A stretch of 40,000 nt of DNA from Prorocentrum cordatum (GCA_963575745.1 CAUYUJ010016904.1:62724-102723); one strand, 5' to 3'. Positions 30,800 through 39,884 are shown, counted from the first letter of the stretch. Translations and numbers: made by a program. Notes: generated by a model from the sequence alone, not told the origin.

Positions 30800-31480
30800 A
30801 TATAGCATAGTGGTTACTCTATGCTATGGTCACAACAATTGCGTGGATCTGTTGGAGCTTTGTGGAGGTGAGGGTGGCATCTCAGAGCTTGCCTTCTCAA
30901 GGGGTCTCTCCTCAGGAGGCAACTTAGACAAGACCACATGTGTCGGCCTGGGAGATCCTTCGGTGCAGCGAGCTGTCGACCACTACTTCGCAGTATGCTA
31001 TGTACGAGTAGCCATACTACAGCCCAACTGTCGCACCACAGGACCACCATCCTACTACAACTACAAAGCCAACTATAACACTTGGGAACAGCATCATAAA
31101 GAAGATTTGCCACGCATAACTTATCGTGGTCAAATAGCTGTTGCTCAAGATAATGCGCGGAGGTGGTTTATACGCGAACAACCCACAGGAACATGGGTGG
31201 ATGATATTCTTCCATGGAAAGAACTTGCCGACCGATCACATATCACGACCGTACGCATCGACCAATGTGCGACGGGACTTAAAGATACGGCTGGTGACTA
31301 TATCAAGAAGCCGACAAATATCACCAGCAACGACGAGGCAATTCTTAAACCCTTTGAGCGACTCAAGTGCAACGGTCAGCATGTGCATGCACAGCCATGC
31401 AACAGGGAGCAGTCACTGGCACAAAAATACACTCGACGACTGCAGTCTGCCTTTGTGGAAGCCGTCTATCTGGCGAAAGC
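30800..31480 (+). pseudogene. C5-methyltransferase-like region without catalytic Cys
   Basis: DLLELCGGEGGISELAFSRG (about 30846-30905) resembles the SAM-binding motif I of cytosine-C5 methyltransferases. ILQPNCRTTGPPSYYN (about 31014-31060) resembles motif IV, where active enzymes have GPPC; here the Cys position is Ser. FIREQPTGTWVDDI and DQCATGLKD...KKPTNIT occupy the places of later motifs. This is probably a Rossmann-fold methyltransferase relative that cannot methylate cytosine. Inferred from motif order alone. Confidence 0.45.
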
Positions 31481-31589
31481 CATCGACCACGCGCGCGGAG
31501 ACGCGCCTACACGAACTGCGCATGTTTATCCTGCTGACCTCCCTGATCAAGCTGAACCAGGAGAGGGTATGAGACGCATCGGCGATCGT

Positions 31590-31810
31590 ATCATACCAAA
31601 AGTGGCTACATGCCCAGCATGCATCGACAATGTCCGAAAGGACAGTCCCAGCCACAGCAGACATCCTACACAGTGTAAGTATCATGACGCTATCTCTGTA
31701 TACTGGCCATGCCCTGCGTGCCAAAGGGATCTTACGAGAAGCAAGGGTGTTAATAACCACCTCGACACTGAGCCCGGCAAGTGCCGCTTTGCCGAGCCGT
31801 TCAAACTCCC
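31590..31810 (+). pseudogene. Cys/His-rich putative zinc-binding region
   Basis: Two tandem modules each beginning CPAC (31611 and about 31710) and followed by spaced His and Cys: CPACIDNV...SHSRHPTQCKYH and CPACQRDL...NNHLDTEPGKC. The C-x2-C...H...C layout suggests paired zinc-binding units between the methyltransferase-like region and integrase. Confidence 0.55.
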
Positions 31811-32199
31811 AGATGATCACGATCCCGAGGGCCGCAATGCGCCAGCTTGGTGGAAACCCATGCCCAAGCCTGGGGAGGGCCAAGCTTCGGCATCGGGTGG
31901 CCGTCCGGGCGCTCACGCCAGGCCACCGCGACCACGAGCCTTTGGGAACGCTGATCCTACATCTGGCGCCAGCAGTTACGACATACTGCGAGACGCGCCT
32001 GAGCGTGGAAACACGCCCTCCGCGTCTTCGGGCGAGCCGCCACAAGTAGCGGGCCGCCGTGGTCGCCTACGAGGCGTACCTCCACCGCCAGATGCAGTTG
32101 ATGAAGGAGACCGACTGCGAAGAGCTACGAGGAACCTTCTTGCCTCAACCGTCTCGGGGGCTCCACGACTGCCCGACTGGGCGAGATTTGACATCCAAC

Positions 32200-33300
32200 A
32201 CAGTCTGCAAAACCTCCGTAGTCACGAACCTCACGTAGTCAAACAGGAACTCCGCAAACAGCATTTACGGTGGTATCATGCGAAGGAACCCAAGATGAGG
32301 CTGATCCAAGATAAAGTGGGACTGGGTAGCGTTCGATTAAATAGGATCAAATAAATGTGTGACACATGTCGGGAATGTAGAGCACGGGAACGTCCAGGTA
32401 ATTCTATGCTACCTTCCGTAAGCCTTCCTGGAAACTGGCTTGACGATGGCGAAGTAGATCTCATGTTCTACAAGAAACGGACCAGATGTCATATTATGGA
32501 CCGATGTATCCGCCTGGCAGCAGGCCAAGAAATTCCTGATAGAGAACGTGACACTATACTCGACGCTTACCACTACTGCTGGATCGCCTATCATGGACCC
32601 TTCAAAGTCTTGTATTCAGATGGAGAAGGTGCCCTCAACAATGAAACTGCCAAGGACATGATGGCGAACAAAGGTACGACACTTCGTATCCGAGCGCCTG
32701 GCCAGCACGCGACCTCGATCGAGTCACGCAACGGCATTCTTAGGGGCGCTCTCCATATGATTGAGGAAGAGCTGAACAGACACAGCATCCCCATTGTATT
32801 TACTAGAGTATTGGCTGAAGGCATCTTCGTCACCAACGCTTTCACGTTTTACAACGGAGTATCGCCTTACCAAGCACACACTGGGCGTCGGCCCTCTTTT
32901 CTTCCTCACCTCGACACCTTTGACTTCCCTAAGGGACCCGAGACGTCAGGCTACGAACGCGAACGCCGTGTGAGGGAAGTTAGCCCGGAAGCAATAACTC
33001 AAGCCACGGCGGTAGCTAAGACGAATCGTGCTTTCAGGGCTAAGACGGCCCCAGATGGTGCTCGCCTGTACTCAGCTGGGGACTTGGTCGATTATCACCG
33101 ACCTACAGCCACTAAGGACGACCATGGAGGCTGGAATGGCCCGTTCCCTGTGATTCGTAACATGCCTGAGCGAGGGCACGTCGTCGTCAAGGCAGGATCG
33201 CGTGCGGTAGTTGTAATGTACCCTGATGCTCGCCACACGCTATACATTGAATGCCTTCTCACCAGGGAACTTGGCATGGACAACATGGCCATGCAAACCG
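32200..33300 (+). pseudogene. Integrase (HHCC zinc domain and DDE core)
   Basis: The HHCC domain has His codons 32262 and 32277 (HLRWYH) and Cys codons 32358 and 32367 (CDTC). A TAA (32352-32354) falls between the HH and CC pairs and destroys the protein. The core reads EVDLMFYK (Asp 32457), LYSDGEGAL (Asp 32619) and SIESRNGILR (Glu 32721), giving D-x33-E, near the usual D-x35-E. Then come SPYQAHTGRRPSFLP and an SH3-like tail (YSAGDLVDYHRP...GWNGPFPVIRN...VVVMYPDARHTLYIE), to about 33260. Integrase before RT is the defining copia order. Confidence 0.88.
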
Positions 33301-34149
33301 CCCTCACTTATGTGGCGCACCTTGGTGCAGGGAAACCTGCCAAAGTCTTTGGCTATATTCCAGACTACAAGGGAAACCTCAATCTTTCCGACGACAGCAA
33401 GTTTCACCCGCGCGTACACCTTGCACTGCAGTATCTCGTGCGAAACTATTTCCGAGTTGAACGTGTAGTGGCCGTGAGACTGGCCAAGAGCGTGTCCAAT
33501 CTACCTGCAATAAAGTACGCCACCGGGTCTACACTGATCCACTACGACAACGATGTTAACCCAGCCTTCCACTTTTATGAGTGTGTAGGCACCGGCCTGA
33601 ACATCTTTCACATCACTGGTAGCACTCACTCCAGACTCATCCAGTGCCTGACGTCGCAAGTTCCTTCCCGAGGATTTCATGACGACCTTTCCAAGTATCA
33701 GCACTTGGGTACAGTGTCTGGAGAACACGACCAGCCTGGAGACAAGCCTCCTCCAGACACCCCAGGTGTTTCATCACCACGTGAAGGTCGCCTGTCTACA
33801 ATCTACGAAGAAAGCGAGGAACACGACATCGAGGCTATGATGATGGAGGAGTGGTACGATGAGCTACGTATGGACCTTCATCCCACAACGGTTATTGACG
33901 ACTATCTCTACTGCGTCCCAACAACCATGCTGCCCGACCAATGTGTTTTGGTCTCAGCATCTGTGGACGAGGAAGATACCGCTGTGTCGGAGATGCTCGG
34001 AGACGAGCCTGAACCACGAGAGCCCTGTCTTGTCTCTTTATGCTCGACTACCCCCGACGAGGGCTATTCTCTTGACAGTGATGAATATGGCCCCTATGTT
34101 GAGCTATGTTTCACGCCAGAAATGTCAACGGTAGCGTTGGATCAGACTC

Positions 34150-35330
34150 AACTTGCACAGCTTGAAACAGACATGGTCGCAACGATGAGAGTATATGTAT
34201 CAACGGCTGCTAAACGTGCTGTGGTAGTCAAGGAAGACGACCTACTCACCAAAGCCGATATAGCAGCACATCCTAAAGAGGTCAGTGAAGCCTTGCACAC
34301 CGGACTCAAGATCTGGCTTGACAACCGATGCTTTGAGATGTCTGACCTAGCAAAAGCTTCCAACATCATGACCTCCAGATATGCATACAAGTGGAAGTTT
34401 GTGAAAGTAGGCACCGATAGTGTTAAAACCATCCGCCTTCGACTTGTCCTCCGCGGGTTCATGGACGCGGAGGCTTTCGATGTAGAAACCTTCTCAGGAA
34501 CTGCCCGCAGACAGTCCCAGAGGCTTCTGGCAAGTGAGGCGGCATGTCATCCAGAATGGATCTCAGCGTCCACGGACATCGACAAAGCGTTCCTCGAAGG
34601 ACTGACATATGAGGAACTTGCTCATGCCACCGGCGAGGGGGCTCGCATGGTCTGCTTCACCCTTCCACCAGGAAGTGCCCAGGTGCTTCGTGCACTACCA
34701 GGCTTCTCTTCTTACGATGAAAGCCGACGCTGCCTCGGGTGCCTCAAGCCAGGAACGGGCACAAAGGACGCCCCAAGAGCGTTCTCTCTCAAGCTTCGTA
34801 AACTACACGAGCTATAGGCCTCACACCGACAAGCTACGATCCTGAGTTTGAATTCAGTCAGGGTCTGTTAACGGCAAAACATGGCGATGACATCGATATG
34901 ACAGTCCTAGAGAAAAAATCGTAGGTGACTACGTTCAACGTGTCGAAAAGGTGTTTGGTAGTTGCAAGCTCAAAAAACATTCTCGCACGAACTGTGCCGT
35001 TCGCTACACGAAGAATGAACAAGGGGATGTGATCATGGTCCAGGACGAGTACATAAAACAACTACGTCCTATCACACACCCTGAGCTTACGGGAGCAGCG
35101 GCAGACGCCAAAGCTACCAAACTTATCACCGACATGTTCGTTAGCCTGCGAGGAGCTCTCGCCTATGCCCTCCTTACTCAAGTCTGGCTTATAGTGTATG
35201 TGGTCTCTCTCCAGAAGATCCAAGAGCCCACCAACTTACAAATCAGACGACTGAATGCTGTGACGCGAAAGCTGATCAGCAGCCCGAAACGCATCACCTT
35301 CCCTCGGATGAAACCGACGAGTGAAGTTGA
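34150..35330 (+). pseudogene. Copia-type reverse transcriptase (RVT_2)
   Basis: Begins KEVSEALHTGLKIWLDN, then NIMTSRYAYKWKFVKV, IRLRLVLRGFMDAEA and ETFSGTARRQSQRLL. Motif A is STDIDKAFLEGLTYEEL, followed by LPPGSAQVLRALPGF and KPGTGTKDAPRAFSLKLR. The frame ends at a TAG (34815-34817). A one-base loss there (CTATAGGCC) shifts the frame to GLTPTSYDPEFEFS and the catalytic box, which reads AKHGDDIDM (34877-34897) where copia elements have Y-V-D-D. A second one-base loss in an A-run at about 34912 shifts again. The domain is otherwise complete. Confidence 0.9.
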
Positions 35331-35958
35331 CATACACAGTGATTCGGGGTATCGGAAACTCACCGGGGAGGAGGGCGATGAAACCAAGGGCTGCGGTATT
35401 CGTGGGGCTAACGTATTGCGGCGAGGAAACTCGCCTCAAGGCAAATCCGTCGTTCACCTTTGCGACGGACTATGCAAGTCAAACCGACTGCAGGTGAGGT
35501 CCAGCTATGCCGCTGAGGCACTTGCAGCTGCACATAGTTTTGATGAGTGTTATCCCACGCTCATTACTCTCCACGAGCTCAAGGCCGGATCACTTACTCC
35601 ACGACAACTACGAGATATGCGTGAAGTTGGAGGCCTAGCTATCAAAGTATCCCTTACTAAAGACGCCGAGTCTGTATACAAATCGTTATCCAGCAAAGAC
35701 CTTAAGATGCCGACGGAACGTATTTTGCTTGGCCATATTAGATGGATACGTGAGCTCATGGATATAGGTATCGTGCATAACGTACAGTGGTGTGGCACTA
35801 GAGACATGACCGCAGATGGGCATACAAAGGGGAGTATCGATCGGGAGCTGCTCTTGGAAGTGATGTCAGGCACTCAGCCGTTTAAGTATGAAGTGAAGCA
35901 GTTTGTTCCCTTTCGGGGCCCCGAGGACAAAAACAAACCTAAGTCGAATCAGTTTTAG
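35325..35958 (+). pseudogene. RNase H domain and polyprotein C-terminus
   Basis: Acidic residues of the RNase H site are visible in order: IHSDSGYRK (Asp 35341), SSYAAEALAAAHS (Glu), KDAESVYKSL (Asp) and TRDMTADGHTKG (Asp). It is in one frame with the last part of the RT (open from 34951) and ends in TAG at 35956-35958 with a Lys/Asn-rich tail. It degrades element RNA during reverse transcription. Confidence 0.88.
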
Positions 35959-36350
35959 TCTGTCCTTGTTGCCCCCGCGGTCCAGTTTGCCAGCACGGGC
36001 GCCTAATACAGAGGCGCCCTCCTATCTGCTCGGGAACGAGCCATACTTCTCACGCTTGGCAACGAGCCTGTTCAGTCTGGTTCAGGCTCTTTGCCTCAAT
36101 ACCCTTTTGCCTGGAGGGGAATAGCCTGTTTGGCTTACCTCTAGCCGGGCCGATAGCCCTTGTATATCCAAAGGGCTATCCTGTGTGTGCGTGGAAAAGC
36201 TTTGCGAGGAAACTCGCCGGCGAATAATCTCGCCCTTCAGTCTGGTGGTAGACCAGACTGCGCGTACTGTTTTCTTGCAAACAGCTGTGCGCGCGGCCTT
36301 TCTAGAGCCTAGCGGCTGCGCGGCTTTACTCTCCGTCTCCTCCCCTCCCG
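35959..36350 (+). promoter_or_regulatory. 3' untranslated region rich in inverted repeats
   Basis: Between the pol stop and the 3' LTR lie three larger hairpins. They are GGGCGCC/GGCGCCC (35997-36019, 9-nt loop), a perfect 10-bp stem (36152-36180, 9-nt loop) and a perfect 9-bp stem CAGTCTGGT/ACCAGACTG (36238-36260). Three GNRA hairpins (36028, 36054, 36204) are also present. The expected polypurine tract before the LTR is absent; the last 20 bases are pyrimidine-rich (CTCCGTCTCCTCCCCTCCCG). Confidence 0.75.
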
Positions 36351-36585
36351 ACTTTAAGGGTAGCTCTTTGGGTGATGTTATAGAGGATCGGGAGTATAGC
36401 CTGCGCGCCGCTGTCTTGGCTCAAGGCACGCGCGCCCTATTTTCCCGGACACTTACCTTACTGTTCGCTATTTGCTGGAAAGATCATTACATCGATCTCA
36501 TCCTATCTTATCCGTCCACTCCCCATATCGTACTCTTTCGACATGGAACTGGATGCTATATGACCTGCCAGAGTCATTTCAGACT
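36351..36585 (+). repeat. 3' LTR (235 bp)
   Basis: Ungapped match to 20503-20737, 224 of 235 identical. Followed immediately by AAGGA. Confidence 0.93.
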
Positions 36586-36590
36586 AAGGA
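36586..36590. repeat. Target site duplication AAGGA (right)
   Basis: Matches 20498-20502. Removing the element and one copy gives a simple empty site (GACAC-AAGGA-CTGTCGG). Confidence 0.85.
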
Positions 36591-37200
36591 CTGTCGGACC
36601 AGAGCGTTGAAGAGGAAGGTCTGGCGAGATCGCTGTGCTGGAGAGGAGCTGCCCCCCGCCCGCGCAGCGGTTGCACGGCAGTGCATGCTGGGCCGGTGCC
36701 GAAGAGCGTTCCAGCGTCCGCCCCGCTTTTGAGCAGGAGATGCCCTCCATGCTCGTACACGTCTAGCTGGCTGCAGATTCTCGCGCGATCTGTTGATGAT
36801 TTTGCCTTGGCCAATTGGTCATTCAGCACACATGGTCTTGCACTCAGGGCAGTAGGCGCAAAGAAGTAACCAGCGACAACCCCATTTTGAGGAGGAGTTG
36901 AAAAGGAACGCCCTCCACCCTTGAGACCGTTGCACAATAATGCGGGGCCGCATTCTTGGAGGAAGTCTGAAACGGTAGGCACATTTTGGGAAGGAGTCGT
37001 TTTCAATCTTGATGATTGTAGAGTGCTTTCAAGACGAATGCGCGCGGCGCTACGCGAGAACCACAGTTTACAAAGCGCTCTCCCGCCATCCCCGTGCATG
37101 CCAGGGACTTTGAAGACGACCGTGCGCGGCGATCCTTGTAAAGCCACGTCTTGTAAGTGCCCTGCCTTTCTCGGTTCGTGTAGCCATTGAAACTTTCCAA
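36591..37200. other. Intron 4 remnant, degenerate short repeats
   Basis: No gene. Loosely repeated TTTTGAG-AGGAG...GCCCTCCA phrases occur near 36727, 36883 and 36946, similar to GAAGAGGAGCTGTCCTG at about 19950 left of the element, suggesting one older repeat family split by the insertion. Confidence 0.35.
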
Positions 37201-37239
37201 ACTTCGGGCTCGTAAGCAGGGAGGAGGTCTCAGACGAAA

Positions 37240-37583
37240 CGCCGAGCCCGCCCTAACGGCACGCTTGACGAGGCGACGAGGAGGGGCTGTTGATGGTATG
37301 GAAGGGGGAGGGGTAAAAGGGGAAAGAGGCATGGGGGTCAAAGAGGGAAGGGGCATGAGAGGGGGGCGGGGGCGGGGGTGGGGCAGGTGGGGGCAGGGAA
37401 GGGGCAAAGGGGAAGTGTCAAAGGGGGGGGTCGAATGGGGAAAGGGCATGGGGTGGGGCATGGCGGGGGAGGGGGGGGGCGGCGAGGGTGATGACGGCAG
37501 GGGGGCGGAGGAGGAGGAGGAGGAGGAGGAGGAGGAGGAGGAGGAGGAGGAGGAGGAGGAGGAGGAGGAGGAGGAGGAGGAGG
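37240..37583. repeat. G-rich stretch and (GGA)n microsatellite
   Basis: GGGGC/GGGGT-rich DNA to about 37500, then a nearly pure GGA run (37507-37583). Confidence 0.9.
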
Positions 37584-37710
37584 ATCTCATGAGCAGGACG
37601 GTCAGGAGAAAGAGGATGTAGGAGGGTTTCGAGCCCTCCGTCAGGAAGCCCAACGCCGACGGTGCATCGCAGCTCTCAGAGGGGCCGGCTTCTGGGCGAG
37701 AGTCGGAGCT

Positions 37711-37758
37711 TCTTGCGGCGGCATGCTTTGACGCGTCTTGCGGCGGCATGCTTTGACG
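37711..37758. repeat. 23-bp tandem duplication
   Basis: Identical 23-bp units at 37711-37733 and 37736-37758 beginning TCTTGCGGCGGCATGC. Confidence 0.85.
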
Positions 37759-37923
37759 AAGCGAGACCTTGGGCGATAGCAGAGACTTGCGAACCATCCC
37801 CAACAACCGCTCTAGCAAAGAAATGCGAGCAGCACAATTAATCTCTACCAAGCTCGCGAATTCAGGATCGGACTTCTCCCAGAAGCCCTAGACGCGTGTG
37901 TACGTAACTTTTGGCGTCTGAAG

Positions 37924-37989
37924 GACATCGAGCGCTACTACCACACTCAGATCGAGGAGATGCCCATGGACATCGCAGACCTGATCTGA
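37924..37989 (+). CDS. eIF4A: eIF4A terminal exon
   Basis: DIERYYHTQIEEMPMDIADLI and a TGA stop at 37987-37989, the exact C-terminus expected for eIF4A (metazoan form ends VEEMPMNVADLI). The acceptor is CTGAAG before GAC. It completes the protein after an 18.5-kb intron, so the retrotransposon does not interrupt the coding sequence. The region after it (to about 38140) would be the 3' untranslated region, with no recognisable polyadenylation signal. Confidence 0.93.
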   Translation, partial: DIERYYHTQIEEMPMDIADLI

Positions 37990-38139
37990 GAGGCTCATCG
38001 TCCAGTCAAGCTGCGCAGCGTCGGGGCCTTGTTTCGCCGTTTGGCATTTCTCCCAGCGAGGCAGCCAAGGACTGCAGTAGGTTTGTGGGGTCCCTGCGTG
38101 ACCCCGTGACCTCATCTGAACGCGGTTCGCCTCTCCCTT

Positions 38140-38385
38140 TCCTTCTCCCTCTCTTTCTCCATCTGGTGTTTTGTTGTTCTCGCCCTGTCGCTCTCTCTCT
38201 CTCTCTTTCTTTCTCGCTCTCTCTCTCTCTCTCTCTCTTCCTCCCTCCCTGTCTCTCACTCTCTCTTTCTCGCCCTCCCTCCCTCCATCTTTCCCTCCCT
38301 CCCTTCCTCTCGCTCTTGCTCTCTCTCTCTCTCTACTCTCGTATCTCCATTCTGCTCTCGCCCTCCCTCCCTACCTCTCCGTTTT

Positions 38386-38424
<39 letters not shown>

Positions 38425-38425
38425 G
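38140..38425. repeat. CT-rich microsatellite
   Basis: CTCT, TCCC and CTGT runs just downstream of the eIF4A gene. No coding. Confidence 0.9.
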
Positions 38426-39310
38426 TGTGCCTTTCCCCCCCTTCCTCACACACGTTCACACACATACACGCGCGTGCATACACGCGTGCGTATACGCGTA
38501 TACATCACATATGCGTTTTTGTACGTATCCCACTCTGTGTCGCTCTCTGTCCCTTTCTCTCCTTCTCTGTGCTCCCTTCCTCGATTTCTATATGTATGCA
38601 TGTATGCATGTATGTATGCATGCATGCGCGCACGCATGAATGCATGTATGAATCTACGCATGTACGCTGTTCACAATCAGGAGGCCGGATATACACGACG
38701 TGGCCCGTCTTCGCGAGAGCTGGATGCACACGTGGCCGCGTGCCTTTCCAGCGCCCCGCTCGTGCATCCGGCGCGTGGCCCCCGCGTGCGCGCGCCGCCG
38801 CCAGTGCTCGTCGGCTCCCTGCTGTATTTACGCCTCGCGGCGGTCGACGCGTGCCGCTGCCGTGCACCCGTCGATGGGAGTCAGCTGGCGCGCCGGAGGA
38901 CAACTGTGCATGTTTGTGTGTGTGAGTGTGTGCCTGTGTGCGTGTGCATGTTTGCGTATGTGTGTGTGTGTGCGTATGTGTGTGCGTGTGTGCGTGTGTG
39001 TGTGCGTGTGTGCGTGTTTCGTCGTGGTCTCTTTTCCGAGGCCTCCGGCCCAGGGCACGTCCCCACAGGTGGCCCGTTCATTGCTCACGCGACCCGCAGC
39101 TCTGCACCCGTCGACCAGTTTTCACATCGGCGCCTCGGAGGAGCAGGTGTGCTTGCTGCATGCCCGCTGTTCGGTCGAGGTCTTCCCATTCCGCACGCCG
39201 TCCTCCACGCAGCTCGGCTTTCCCATTCTCAAGGCAGAATGCAATTCGTGGATTTGCTTTCCTGTCGCGACTGCTTTGGTGTCACATCGCCAGCGAACAA
39301 GTGTGTATAT

Positions 39311-39360
<50 letters not shown>

Positions 39361-39830
39361 CGTGTGTGTGTGTGTGTGCGTGTTTGTGTGCATGTGTGTG
39401 TGCGTGTGTGTGTGTGTGGTGTGTGTGTGTGGTGTGTCTGTGTGTGTGTGCGTGTGTGTGCGTGTGTGTGTGTGTGTGGTGTGTCTGTGTGTGTGTGAGT
39501 GGGACTCGGCTCGTGCACCGTCCACTTTGCCGCTGGTTGAGCTTGCTGCAGCCCGATACGGGTTGTCGCTTCTGGAGTCCCGCCCGCCCTGCACACTGCG
39601 ACGCCACCGCTTGCATGGGCATTCCGCAGGCCGCGGATCCTCGAGCCTCGAGCCTCGAGCCCCAGAACCCGGAAGCCCGCGATCCTCGAGCCTCGATCCT
39701 CGAGCCTCGAATCTTGCCCCTCGACGTGTCAGTCCTCAAGGGGGGGAGATCCCGAGGCCTCCTGCGCCGCCCCCGCACGGGCGCCGGCTCCCGCGCCGGC
39801 CCTCCAGCTTTGCCTCCTCCCTCCGCGGTG
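38426..39830. other. Intergenic DNA with TG, TATG and CTCGAGC repeats
   Basis: (TG)n with GCG interruptions at 38910-39020 and 39300-39500, TATGCATG near 38590-38635, and a CTCGAGC/CTCGATC heptamer array at 39638-39710. Between them is GC-rich sequence (38690-38900, 39020-39300) in which I recognise no protein. Confidence 0.65.
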
Positions 39831-39849
39831 TGTGTGTGTGTGTGGTGTG

Positions 39850-39851
39850 TG

Positions 39852-39884
<33 letters not shown>

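Larger units (their letters stand above)
20954..36217. repeat. Family of about 37 GNRA-tetraloop hairpins (GCnnn-GNRA-n'n'n'GC)
   Basis: 14-nt hairpins, usually followed by C. Perfect stems with GNRA loops start at 20954, 20993, 21056, 22701, 22848, 23355, 23430, 23646, 24339, 24903, 24984, 26383, 26686, 26888, 27298, 27808, 28425, 28458, 28993, 29347, 30141, 31493, 32003, 33327, 33995, 35420 (6-bp stem), 36028 and 36204 (28 copies). One G-T pair: 21836, 27889, 29525, 36054. Altered loop: 22386 (AAAA), 29082 (GACA), 30399 (GAAG), 34633 (GGGG), 35148 (5 nt). One mismatch: 25586, 26431. Stem types include GCGGG, GCAGG, GCTCG, GCGAG, GCGCG, GCACG, GCGTG, GCTGG, GCCTG and GCGGA, each with its exact complement. 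Loops are GAAA, GGAA, GCAA, GAGA and GTGA. I saw no perfect copy outside the element. Confidence 0.92.
20503..36585 (+). mobile_element. Giant Ty1/copia-type LTR retrotransposon, inactive
   Basis: 16,083 bp, against about 5 kb for ordinary copia elements. It has two 235-bp LTRs, a 5-bp duplication of the target and a tRNA-iMet-like primer site. Gag is followed by protease, integrase, RT and RNase H in copia order (integrase before RT). Extra domains before the protease are a Tpt1/KptA-like RNA 2'-phosphotransferase and a RING-H2 finger; a methyltransferase-like region and Cys/His-rich region lie before integrase. By eye I count 6 frameshifts (about 22290, 25310, 28205, 30590, 34815 and 34915) and 7 in-frame stops (23428, 24367, 25604, 28549, 28801, 29452, 32352), so it cannot make one polyprotein. 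LTR divergence of 11/235 indicates an old but not ancient insertion. It lies in sense within eIF4A intron 4. Confidence 0.95.
19420..37923 (+). other. eIF4A intron 4 (18.5 kb) hosting an LTR element
   Basis: Bounded by an 8-bp direct repeat TGAAGGAC. It contains GGA and GATGAT microsatellites (19458-19790), unremarkable sequence to 20190, a GGA tract (20195-20360), the 16-kb retrotransposon, repeat remnants (36591-37200) and a long GGA run (37507-37583). It has no other host gene. Confidence 0.8.

Noticed and set aside
20954-36217. CRISPR-like array
   Set aside because: The palindromic units are only 14 nt, vary in sequence, are irregularly spaced and lie within coding sequence of a eukaryotic retroelement.
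20954-36217. Intrinsic terminators
   Set aside because: Hairpins lack a following T-run, and most are inside open frames.
38690-39300. Possible downstream gene
   Set aside because: GC-rich frames between TG repeats have no recognisable motifs and are open on both strands.
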